Translations under genes and position numbers: made by a program
Part shown: positions 22,785 to 32,495 of the stretch, one piece after another
Layout of the letters: every line of letters begins with the position of its first letter
Position numbering within the stretch: the stretch's first letter is position 1
From: Dactylorhiza incarnata
Lineage: Eukaryota; Streptophyta; Magnoliopsida; Asparagales; Orchidaceae
Length of the DNA: 64,000 nucleotides
Reading direction: 5' to 3'
Assembly: GCA_033032865.1 (NCBI GenBank)
Contig: JAWHQI010000019.1
Location: 8,908,001-8,972,000 of the forward strand
The notes under the pieces: generated by a model
The model's input: only the letters and a program-made list of their open reading frames with translations
Told to the model about the DNA's origin: nothing
Database searches by the model: none

Positions 22785-22840
22785 ATACCCCCCAGAAATG
22801 ACCCCGGGGTTTCGAACCCGCGACCCCCTCTGATACCAAT

Positions 22841-23025
22841 TGAGAGGACCCAACACCACCAACTCGACCAAAAGCCCGGACTATTTGGTAAAGGCGCAAC
22901 TGTTCTTTATATCAATGGATCCTCGGGCAGATCCACGGGGCAGCCAGTTAGGCCCACGGGGAACACGTCCTTCCGCTTAGAATAACACCGTAGCACTGGG
23001 GCGATTCTAAACCGCAGTTCCAACA
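22841..23025 (-). repeat. 5' LTR of the TRIM
   Basis: 185 bp, same length as its partner; most differences are transitions. Confidence 0.9.
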
Positions 23026-23855
23026 GATATGATTAGATGTTATATTCTAGATTATGGAGGGGCTTGGGATGAGCGGCTTGGACTCAAGGAATTTGCTTAC
23101 AATAATAGTTATCAGGAGAGCTTACAGATGGCCCCCTTCGAAGTTTTGTATGGGTGGCGTTGTCAGACTCCCCTATTTTGGGTCGAGGTTGGAGAGATAC
23201 CATTGTTAGGTCCAGAGGCCCTGGAAGATATGAGCATTGCTGTGACTCAAATTTGTGAGAAGCTTCGTGTGGCTCAGGAGCATTATGAAAAGTACGCCAA
23301 TCGGCGAAGAGTAGATCTGGAGTTTGCAGTCGGGGACATGGTTTTCTTTAAGGTCTCTCCGATGCCAGGTGTTAAGAGATTTGGAAAGAGCCATAAGTTG
23401 GATCCCAGGTATGTGGGGCCTTTCTAGATTGTTGAGCGCATCGGAGTATCCGCGTATAGGTTGGAATTGCCTATTTCTTTCTCTGGTGTTCACGATGTGT
23501 TCCATTTGAGCCAGTTGCGAAAGTGTGTGCTTAATGATCGGCATGTCCTAGACTCTGTACCCCAGTTGCAACCCAATCTGTCATTTGTTGAGGATCCTGT
23601 TCGTATTTTAGAATCACAAAATTGGTTTTTGCGCAGGAAGACGATTTCTTATGGTTAAAGTTCTCTGGAGAAATCAGGATGTTTGGAGCGCAACCTGGGA
23701 GCTGGAATCTGTGATGAAGGAATCTTACCCTCATCTATTCATCTGATCCTCTTCGGTGAGTGTTCCTCCCTAGTGAATTCTAATTTATTCCTTTTTGCCT
23801 AGTTTGTTTTGTGTTGCAAAGTTTTGAGGCGAAACTTTCTTTTAAGAGGAGTGAC

Positions 23856-26657
23856 TGTAATGCCCCTGTTTTTCCCGGCATTTATTTATTCCTCTTGGTG
23901 TCGTCATAATGGCGTAAGGGCGTTTGTTAGCGCGGTGTTGGCAGCGCGTCGCCGCTAGTGCATTTTCACGTCCGTTCGGTCGAGTCGGCCAAGTTTCGAA
24001 TTCTTGTCGAAATTGGAAATCTCGCATTAGGAAATTTAATTTCTTAATTTTAGACTCGTCCGTCAAATTTTGTTGCTAACCGAGTAATATTTGAGCCTCG
24101 ACATTTTCTCGAAGATTTGTGGTTTTATTGTTCGTCGTAAGCCTTGGAAGCTTTTAGTTCGCGATCGGCTAAGCGGATTTTGGTTTTGACTTCGCCGTTG
24201 AGTTCATAGCGACAGTTTTCGCTTTTGGTGCGAATCTCATTCGAATCGGTATGCATTTAGCCCTTTGTAATATTATGTCAATATTTATATTACTAATATA
24301 TTATTACTGTTGCTAGTATTATTATTATTAAGCTGATCATAAAGATCTCTTCAGAATATTTTTCCTTGGTTGTTGTGTCCTATTTATTAAGAAATTGATC
24401 AGCACTTAGATAAAATAATATATATTCTTCCTTGGAAATCTAAACCACCATCTAAGAAGGATTTTTGGGTGGCCATGATCATCTCTTCCCAAGTATTATT
24501 TTTTTTCTTGTCCAACATTCTCCCAAACCAGAGAGTTGAGAGAGGAGGAGAGCTTTTGTCCGTGATCCTTCTGGCCGCCATCTCGAGAGCCCGGGTGCTC
24601 TTCTTCTTCGTCGGAGCTTAGCTTTGGAAAGCTCTCGGCGAGCTCTTCGTGTTCATGTGCTTCTTGCCGCACCTCCATTTGGAAATCGTGAGGAATTAAG
24701 GCAAGTGGTGGTTTGCTTACCCTTTGATCTCTCTTGATCTTCTTAATTACTTATTTCTTGATTTGTTTTCTTCATTTCTGTTAATCAGTTACCCCCCCCC
24801 CCCCCCCCCCCCCCCGCGCCTATATTTAGCTTTGTATATTTATTCTTTGATGCCTAAAAGTCTAAGTTGAAGTAACTTCCCTCAAATTCCTTTATTTTGT
24901 TTGCTGACCTGTAGCCAAAGTTTTATGTTTTTGCCCTTGTCTAAATTATATTAAATTTCTTGATTTATACTTGTGTCTTCATTCCTACCCTTAGTTTGGA
25001 GTTTATTCCTCCGGTAATGGTATAGATCTTTGTTCTGGAGTTTAAATTTAAGTTCTGATGGTGTTTCGTTCAAGTAGTTTAATTTGGGTCTGGTTGAGCT
25101 ACCGTCCGGCGCTAGCGCTAGCGCCGGAGATAGCGCCCCTTTTTCATCGTCTCGTCTAGATCTCCTCGTCCATATCGTCGATATCGTTTTGATTGTTTCG
25201 ATGAAAATGTCTCCCCTTTCGACGATATTGTCTCCCTTTTCGGCGACATGAAGCCATCAAAGCTACAGCTAGCACTACCGTCGGCGCTAGCGTCTCATCG
25301 ATATTGCCTTGTCGGTATCATCTCGTGGACATTTTGGTTTTGTCTCGACGACATTGTCTCTGTCTCGATGACATTATTGTCTCCGTCTCGACTTTATGGT
25401 CCTTCCCATTGACTTTTCTCAAGCCGATATAGCTACCGCCCGGCGCTAGCGCTAGTGCCGGCGCTAGCTTCCAGTTGCCTATTTTCTCTGTCTTTTGAAA
25501 GCTGGGGTGTTTCACCTAATTTCAAGTCTGGCATGATGCCAGTAGTCTATTTAATTATTATTGTATAAGACTAATGATTATTTATGATGTGTGGGCTGCG
25601 AGCGTTAGTGGAATGAACCACCGTCGTAGTGCCTTGTATTTGTGGATCATACACCCGGGTTCTGTGTGCTTTGGATTGATGGTTTGTTCGTGTTGGACCA
25701 TGTGCCTCCGCCTCAGTGCCTCGTTTTGCCCGGCGTCATTGATGCCCTTTTTGAGCTGATCGATCTCATCTATTTATTAATGTTATTATTATAATGACTA
25801 TTGTCTTTCTTTGCCAAAGCTATGGCTATGAGATAAATTTTTATCGCTCCCGAAGTAAGGTTTCTCTTTGTTGTCTTTCTTGATCAGATATGCATATTAT
25901 GTATATATTTCTTTTGTTTTAGATGTCTCTTGCGCATCCTCTTGCTGAGACGTTCTTTTCTTTTGAATGCCTCAGGCTCGGAGCAGTTGTACCTAGATAG
26001 CTTGAGCTGGCTACTCGAGATCGTGGTCATTGCAGTAGGTGAGATAACTGCTGTGCCGTCTCGGTTAGACTTGTACATTTCTTTTTGTTCTATGGGTTCG
26101 TGTCAGATTGTTGATACCCATAGTTTGTGTTAGACTACTTGTTGTCTTTTCTACTGATATTTGTTAGTCATTTATATACTTGCTCTCTAGGAATGTTTTA
26201 TGATAGGATGCATGTTATATATTTTAAGTATAAAATCTGCATTCTAGTTTAGTCTCATATCATCTCTTTCAAGTGAATGTCATTCTATTTTAAGGTTTAT
26301 AAAACTCATTTCTTTACTTACACTAAATCTAGAAACTCGCATATCATTAGCTTGCGCTATTAGTCATCATGCTCATGTAGGGTGAAAAGAAGCAAATTAA
26401 GTATTTTTCCGCTGCAGATATATATATTTTCTTACTTGTGGACTAGATGATCCATTGGAATCGAGGGACACAGTTTCTTTAACTCTAGAATTAAAGTAAT
26501 GTTTTCGAGCATAAAATATATGTTTTTCTACCGTAAATAAGAGGAGAGTGGTTCTGCCTGAAAGCCGACAGTTGTCCCCTGCATGGCGTGGCATCACGGC
26601 ACGTATTTTCTCTTACTCTGAGATTATGCAATTATTGAGAAAATGCAGGTTGTGACA
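23856..26657 (+). repeat. 3' LTR of element E
   Basis: 2802 bp. The purine tract AAGAGGAGTGAC lies just before it (23844-23855). It holds a run of 24 C (24792-24815) against 21 in the 5' copy, and more of the CTAGCGCTAGCGCCGG words (25108-25130, 25440-25470). Confidence 0.9.
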
Positions 26658-26662
26658 GAGGT

Positions 26663-28299
26663 GCCCCTTAGGAGATATTACAGAGCACGTTGGCCCATCA
26701 CCAGGTACCCAGCTCAAGACTATATTTTGCTAATTGATGGTGGTGAGCTTGAGTCTTTTGAGGAGGCTCAGAGGGCTGAAGACAGAGAGTCTTGGGTAGC
26801 AGCTATGGAGGAGGAGTTATACTCTCTCTAGAAGAATGAGACCTATGATTTGGTCAGACTACCAAAACATAGGAAAAGCTTTGAAGAACAAATGGGTCTT
26901 CAAGCTGAAGACTGATGAGAGCCTCTCCCAGCCTAGGTACAAAGCAAGGTTGGTAGTCAAAGAGTTCAGTCAAAGGCATGGTGTAGATTTTGATGAGATA
27001 TTTTCACCAGTGGTGAAAATGTCTTCTATCAGACTAGCATTGGGGTTGACTGCCTCGAGGAATCTTGAAGTTGAGCAGATGGATGTCAAGACGACATTTC
27101 TGCATGGAGATTTGTAGGAGTTGTACATGGAGCAGCTCGAAGGCTTTGAAGCCAAGGGGAGGGAGCATTTGGTCTGCCGACTCAAGAAGAGTCTATATGG
27201 GTTAAAGCAGGCACACATGCAGTGGTACAAAAAATTTGACTCCTTTATGCTGAAGAGCAAGTTCCAAAGGACCAGGGCTGATCACTGTGTCTACGTGAAG
27301 AAGACTGAGAAGACCTTTACTATTCTGCTGTTGTACGTAGATGACATATTGATTGTCGGTGATGACAAGACCAACATTGTTGAGCTAAAGAAAGAGCTCA
27401 GTGTGTCCTTTGAGATGAAGGACTTGGGACCAGCAAAGAAGATCCTTGGGATGAAGATCACCAGGGATAGGAATGCAGGTTTGTTGTGGCTATCTCAAGC
27501 TGAGTACGTGGAGAAAGTGTTGAAGAGGTTCATGATGGAGAAGGCAATGGTGGTTGATACTCAGTTGGGTGGACACTTCAAGCTATCAAGCTCTCAGTGT
27601 CCTTCATCTGAGAAGGAAGTGGAGGAGATGAGTCAGATCCCCTATGCATCTGTAGTGGAGAGTTTGATGTATGTTATGGTCTGCATGAGGGTAGACATAG
27701 CTTATGCAGTGGGGGTAGTGAGCAGATATCTGACGAATCCAGGGATGATCCATTGAGATGCTGTGAAGTGGATGCTCAGATATCTCAGAGGTACCACATG
27801 TTTATGTCTGCAGTTCGGTGGAGAGTCGCCGATGCTGGTTTGGTACTCTGACTCAGATATGTCAGGATATGTTTATTCTCGGAGGTCTACATCTGGACAT
27901 GCTGTTACTTATGCAGGTGGAGCTGTGTCATGGCAGTCGAGGTTGCAGAAGTGCGTGGCACTATCAACGATGGAGGCAGAATACATTGCGCTGACGGAAG
28001 CGTCAAAGGATATCTTGTGGATGAAGAAGTTCATGCTTGAACTTGGACTCCAACAAGAAGTGTTCACTGTCTACAGTGACAGTCAGAGCGCTATTTTTCT
28101 GGCCAAGAACCCCGCCTACCACTCCAAGACGAAGCATATTGATGTGAGGTATCATTGGATATAGGATGCTGTCGAGGAGAAACTGCTGAAGGTGGAGAAA
28201 GTCCACACGGATGAAAATCCTTCGGACATGATGACGAAGGTCGTGCCATGGGAGAAGCACGAGTTGTGTCGGTTGCTAATCGACATGAAGTCCATCTGA
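26663..28299 (+). pseudogene. Copia reverse transcriptase and RNase H of D, four in-frame stops
   Basis: Reading resumes with VPLRRYYRARWPITRYP, a normal Copia linker, then reverse transcriptase: NKWVFKLK, YKARLVVKEFSQRHGVDFDE, FSPVVKMSSIRLAL, VEQMDVKTTFLHG and the catalytic LLLYVDDILIVG. RNase H follows, with WYSDSDMSGYVYSRRSTSGH, VALSTMEAEYIALTEASKD and KHIDVRYHWI. The whole frame is kept, but four codons are stops: near 26829 (TAG), 27115 (TAG), 27754 (TGA) and 28162 (TAG). All are sites where one C-to-T or G-to-A change from Gln, Glu-like or Trp codons explains them. It ends at a TGA at 28297. The gene is dead but little eroded otherwise. Confidence 0.92.
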
Positions 28300-28345
28300 A
28301 GATGTCAGGTGGGGGAACTCCTCTTTATGGTCTGGAGAAGGAGTT

Positions 28346-29290
28346 TGTTGGGGTCCAGCCCCTAAAGAGATGAAAATCAGATCATGGTTGGAGTTGTACT
28401 GTTGATGGAGAAGAAGGAGACTGTGTATAACAGCAGATTCTTGCTCTGTTTGCTATCGTCGAGTGGTAACTCTACTGCCGACGGTAGCATGTCGTCGAGT
28501 GGACTGGCAGTATCATCGAGAGGGCTGGCAGCTGGGGTCTAACGCCCGACGGTAGTGGTACCGCGGGCGGTAGCTTTGTTCGTCGGGACAGTCCCCATAT
28601 CGTCGAGATGAGTCTCCGATGTCGTCGAGACTGTGTTGTCTTGATGTCTACTGCGGCGCAGTAGCTGCTACCGCGGGGCGGTAGCGTGCGAAAACTGTTT
28701 CGTTAACTGGCGATCGGGAGCCGTCGGATCGCACTGAAATCTGTTTCAATGTCCAAGATGGTTTCGTCTTTTTACCCTAAATAGGCAGAGGTCCTTTGGG
28801 ATATTTATAACTTCATTTTTCTCGTAGCATTCAAAAGAGAACAACGTGAAAAGAAGGAAGTTGCCGCCATTGTTGCCAGAGGAGCTCTTTAGGAGGAAGA
28901 ACAGTTTTCTCACCGTCGGTGTTGTTTGTCTTCGCTGTAAAGATTTTTGCTCAGTCTTGTCTTCGTTTGCCTTTGGTGCTTGGGGAGAGATTTGAGTTCC
29001 TTTGTTCGTTTTCTTGAAGAGAAGTTATTTTCAACTTGGGTTGAGAGGGGATTCAATTTCTGAATCAATTGGGGTTTCTAGGTTGAGCAAACATAGATTA
29101 TATTGTTGTAATCCTTATTATTTTGATAGTTGATTGTTCGCGTGCCCCACCCCGTGTTTTTTCCCTCATCGCTTTAGAGAGGGTTTTTCACGTAAATTTT
29201 GTTGTCCTCTGGTTGTGCTATTTCTATGTGTTTGCTGCGTTTAATTATCTTCTAATGTGACTAAATTTCTCAGTGGGTTATATCCCAACA
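28346..29290 (+). repeat. 3' LTR of element D
   Basis: 945 bp, TGTTGGGGTC to TCCCAACA, after a purine tract (28333-28343, TGGAGAAGGAG). U3 is full of CGTCGAG and GGTAGC/GCTACCGC words (28455-28690). A TATTTATAA at 28803 is a possible promoter box. The mate is outside the window. Confidence 0.88.
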
Positions 29291-29986
29291 GCTTGATCAA
29301 ATAATGCTAACATAATTATCTGTAGACTGACACTGGTCGATTGATTGATACAAATCATAAATTTCACAAATTAATTTTTTGCATCTTAATTAAATTTAAG
29401 ATACCTAACCTAACTATTTAGTTGATGCTGTAAAATGTTTAATGCCGAACCACAGTGCTAAATTTAAATCACTAATTATTTAATTATATTCAATCATTAA
29501 TATAATTATTCCTCCTGCGTGTGTATGGGGTTTGCGCGTGATGAGTGCGCCGTCGTGCAGAGGCAATACCGTGACCGAAGTACAGTCGTGCTGGAAACGG
29601 GTAGCTAGTTATTTACTTCAAATTTAAATCACTAAAGTTGAAAAAAAAAATACTATCTTAGAACGGGATTCATTTATTAATACTTTCGGGAAAATTAATT
29701 TAATTAGGAAGAAATTAGGCAACAACTAAATTGGTTTAGCTGTTAGGCATTAATTAGGAAGAAATTACGAATGATCCATAATTTATCGAAATTTAGCTAG
29801 AGTTTCTTTCAGTTTTTTTGCAAGGAAAAATGAAAAACCATGACCAACAATTTAAAGAATCAATCAACTCATATTAGTTTTAGATTATCTATTTGCCAAA
29901 CAATCAAAACCTATAATGCACTTTCACAAATATTTTACCATTTAATAATTTGCCAAACAATCAACATCTCTCTCTCACGCACGCAT

Positions 29987-30025
<39 letters not shown>

Positions 30026-30663
30026 CGTGTGCGCGCACACGCGCACGCACACACACACACATGAAACATTTAAAATTGTCTTTTCATGGAATATTCTAAA
30101 TTGTCAAATATAGTCTTATTGTTTGCGTCTAATAACTTAACATGTATTATAATTTATTTAAAAAAAATACAATGTTCATTTAAGTAAGTACATCATATTC
30201 TCAAATTAAAAGTAATGATGAAAATTCATAAAATTGAAAAGTTTTTCGTAGAGGTCTTATACCTACAATGTTAGGCTATCAGTAGGCTTGTTAACATTAT
30301 TAAAGTTGATTTGAAAAGTAACGATGAAAAACAATTAATTTAATTTATAAAATTAATGATGAAAGAGAAAGGGAAAATCTACAAGTCCCCAAGGAGAAAT
30401 CTCCAAAGGGGAAGAAGATATTCAAGGGAGGCTTCGAGCGCCAAAGGAGAACTCTGAAGGATATTCGAAGGAGCTCTCTCGGGTGCTGAATACAAGGTGC
30501 CCTTTGAATGAGTGCTCTAAGCTACTTATGTAGTTTTTGACAGGGCGGCTTGGTAATTGCGATGTTGTAGCTGTCATAACTACCGGATGGGTGAATCACG
30601 TTCCTTGATCTGGAGCACACAGATCGCCACTTTTACAGATATGACGGTTCTTCCCTCCTGAAA
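29291..30663. other. AT-rich intergenic DNA
   Basis: No gene or element ends recognised. It contains an ACGC/CA microsatellite (29976-30061) and, at 30473-30563, a stretch matching 37722-37812 at about three bases in four by eye. The first five bases after D (GCTTG) are its expected target-site copy. Confidence 0.6.
29976..30061. repeat. Microsatellite (ACGC)n passing into (CA)n
   Basis: About 86 bp, mostly perfect ACGC units followed by GCAC and CA units. The Thr-His-Ala-Arg peptide read through it is an artefact. Confidence 0.95.
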
Positions 30664-30845
30664 CTTTGGCGCGCTCGGAGGCGACGAAGTCTTTGGAGTG
30701 CTCGGAGGCATCGGGAGCTTTGGTGTCCTCGGAGGCGACAAGTGCTTTGGCATGCTCGGAGGCAACGCGAGCTTTGGCGTGCTTAGAGGCGACGCGAGCT
30801 TTGGCGTGCTCTGAGGCGACAAGAGCTTTGGCGTGCATGGATGCG
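30664..30845. repeat. 27-bp minisatellite, left part
   Basis: About seven units of the type GAGCTTTGGCGTGCTCGGAGGCGAC. The array is cut by element F and continues at 36852. Because 27 is nine codons, several frames stay open on both strands. Confidence 0.9.
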
Positions 30846-32281
30846 TGATGAGTCTTGATCATATACACTTTTATGGACTCATCTGGGCCATTTATTTAGT
30901 CATTTCACCGCACTTTAGCCCTGTTATAGTTCATATTGATCAGTCTATGCTAGGTGCACTTCTAGGCCCATTTTGGTGTAATTTCGTATCTATCTTTGTT
31001 TTTAGTTTTCTAGCACTGTTAAGTTCCACTTTCAGTGGCTAGACTGGTGTCGTATGCTGGAACAGGAGTCGTGTAGGTATTCCCGGTACAATTCTGTACA
31101 GGAACACTGCGCACGATCACTGGTTCTATTGCGCACGACCACTGGTCGTGCGCCGCTGATCGTGTGCACTTAACCTTATTTTTCTGAGTTCTGTTTTGAG
31201 CAGTGCGCACGACCATCTACGATAGTGCGCACGACCACCGGTCGTGCGCCACTGTTCGTGCGCACTTATCATAAATTTTATGAGTTCTGTTTCGACCATT
31301 GCGCACGACCACCTACGATAGTGCGCACGACCACTGGTCGTGCGCCACTGGTCGTGCGAACATTATATCTTATAAATTTCTTCTCTTGCAGGCCCCGATT
31401 TTCTTCCGCCGTTTTCCGCCTGGTTCCGTCCAGATTCGCCCCTCCACCATCGCCCACCATCTGGAGGTGCTCCGGGCTTGTTCTTCACGCCAATCTTGAG
31501 CCGGAGTTTCCTCTCGGCCTCCTCCTTCATCCAAGCGCTCCAAAGGATGACCTAGCCGCCATTACCGTCAAGCAAGGGGAAGTTTGCAACCTCTACCGGA
31601 TCGTGAGACGAAGAAGACGGGTTCATTGGAGAGTCGTGACAGCTCTCTCTACCCCGGACGTAGTTGCGGACCGAGCTTGGACGCGGATTGACAACCCGGC
31701 GATTCCAATTGTGAATCTACAACGAGCCTTCGGATTCGGTCGATTTCTTGCCTTATTCTTCTCTTATTGATGTGTGTATGTAGTTAGATCTATGTATTAA
31801 GATGAAGTAGCACTTAAACTTGCTTTTATTTCTATATATTTCATGTCTATGTGAAATGCTTTTGTGGTTTATGTGATTTGAGGAGCGCCCCATTCCATCC
31901 TCCATCCCGCCGTCACGTTCATGTGCCGCACTAGCAATTGCTAGTGGCGTGCTTGTCGAAGAGGTGCTTGCGACCCTCATTCCGCTTGCCTACTCGTCCA
32001 TCCGCCCTTGTGACGCAGCGCGCTCAAGGCCTGCCTAGTATCCATCCCGCCAAGCGAAGCATTGCATAGCGGCATTGCATAGGAGTAGTTGATAGCTTTT
32101 ATTTTATTTTCCAAAAGCCAACCCAACTCCCCCGCATTCCATCCGATTTAAGGACTTCAATCTCAAGTCCTTCCTCGAAACCTAACTCCACCTTACTGTG
32201 TTCCTCAAGAGACCGACACTCGGGGATTTTCCCCATTATTATTACTTGCGCGACCGGTGCACTTGCCGAATCATCGCATCA
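30846..32281 (+). repeat. 5' LTR of element F
   Basis: 1436 bp. It opens with an inverted repeat (GATGAGTC ... GGACTCATC, 30847-30881). Palindromic words GCACGACCA / TGGTCGTGC recur in three clusters (31107-31172, 31200-31266, 31300-31360), just before TATAAATTTC at 31371. A 181-codon ORF (31225-31770) crosses the TATA box and is present in both LTRs; I do not regard it as a gene. Confidence 0.93.
31371..31380 (+). promoter_or_regulatory. TATA box in 5' LTR of F
   Basis: TATAAATTTC, about 12 bases after the last palindromic word. The same arrangement is in the 3' LTR (about 35942) and, with TATAAATAGG, in element G. Confidence 0.6.
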
Positions 32282-32287
32282 AGTTTT

Positions 32288-32305
32288 TGGCGCCGTTGCC
32301 GGGGA
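32288..32305 (+). other. Primer binding site of F (tRNA-Asp)
   Basis: TGGCGCCGTTGCCGGGGA, six bases after the LTR; complementary to the 3' end of tRNA-Asp, as in Athila-type elements. Confidence 0.88.
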
Positions 32306-32495
32306 ATACAGTCGTGTGAGTTTTCTGGAGAGGGAGAACCTGAGGGAGAAGCCCTTCCATTTGTAAATTGCATTTCTTTGTTTTTATTTCTTCGTATTCT
32401 ATTTTCCTGTTTTATTTTAGGTTGCTTTAGTAGTCATTGTTAGGTGTAGTATTGTGCAGTAGCGTTTTTATTGAGAATCGTTTTATTTTTACACT

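Larger units (their letters stand above)
22600..23025 (-). mobile_element. TRIM (terminal-repeat retrotransposon in miniature) in the integrase of E
   Basis: 426 bp between two GATAT target copies (22595-22599, 23026-23030). Two 185-bp LTRs flank only 56 bp of internal DNA. Read on the minus strand the LTR is TGTTGGAACTGCGG to GGGTCCTCTCA, a tRNA-Met-type primer site follows at 22827-22838, and a G-rich tract (about 22785-22794) precedes the 3' LTR. It codes for nothing and must use enzymes in trans. After the primer site the internal DNA reads GGGTTCGAAACCCC, like the T-arm of a tRNA. The LTRs differ at roughly one base in ten, so it is not recent. Confidence 0.92.
21781..23746 (+). pseudogene. 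Gypsy integrase and chromodomain-like C-terminus of E, split by a TRIM
   Basis: A His2-Cys2 finger (HVSRLAYHPSSMKMYR ... CYTCQRVKAD) is followed by the DDE core: MDFITGLPKSPRGHDAVW, IVSDRDSRF, and HSQTNGKTERVNQ with the Glu. Stops occur before MDFITG and after RYVGPF. After the TRIM the frame resumes with MIRCYILDYGGAWDERL. The C-terminal part HDVFHLSQLRKC, then EDPVRIL, and in another frame WELESVMKESYPHLF up to a stop at 23744, is the Tekay-type region that carries a chromodomain and targets insertion into marked chromatin. Confidence 0.87.
15196..26657 (+). mobile_element. Element E: Tekay/Del-like Gypsy chromovirus, decayed
   Basis: LTRs 15196-17960 and 23856-26657 start TGTAA(C/T)GCCCC and end GACA. 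The target duplication GAGGT is exact (15191-15195, 26658-26662). The internal part runs gag, protease, reverse transcriptase, RNase H, integrase and a C-terminal chromodomain-like part: the Gypsy order, with long LTRs and tRNA-Met primer as in the Tekay/Del clade. Nearly every gene has stops or frameshifts, and a TRIM sits in the integrase. The stops are mostly TAG. Confidence 0.92.
14391..29290 (+). mobile_element. Element D: Copia LTR retrotransposon (Tork/TNT1-like), split by A and E
   Basis: Two coding parts and a 3' LTR remain in the window: integrase (14391-15195), reverse transcriptase with RNase H (26663-28299) and LTR (28346-29290). The order integrase then reverse transcriptase is the Copia order. 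Element A interrupts the integrase start and element E the spacer before reverse transcriptase; reading resumes exactly after each. Gag, protease and the 5' LTR must lie left of the window. Several frames are broken, so D is dead and the oldest layer of this stack. Confidence 0.9.

Noticed and set aside
22800..22840. tRNA gene in the TRIM interior
   Set aside because: Only a T-arm-like stretch and a primer complement are present; no other arms can be formed.
31107..31360. CRISPR-like array of palindromic repeats
   Set aside because: Repeats are unevenly spaced, spacers are themselves repeated, and the region is inside a plant retrotransposon LTR.
31225..31770. 181-codon ORF in the 5' LTR of F, repeated at 35796-36341 in the 3' LTR
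   Set aside because: It starts upstream of the TATA box, inside the palindromic array, and is the same in both LTRs only because they are young copies. No domain is visible.
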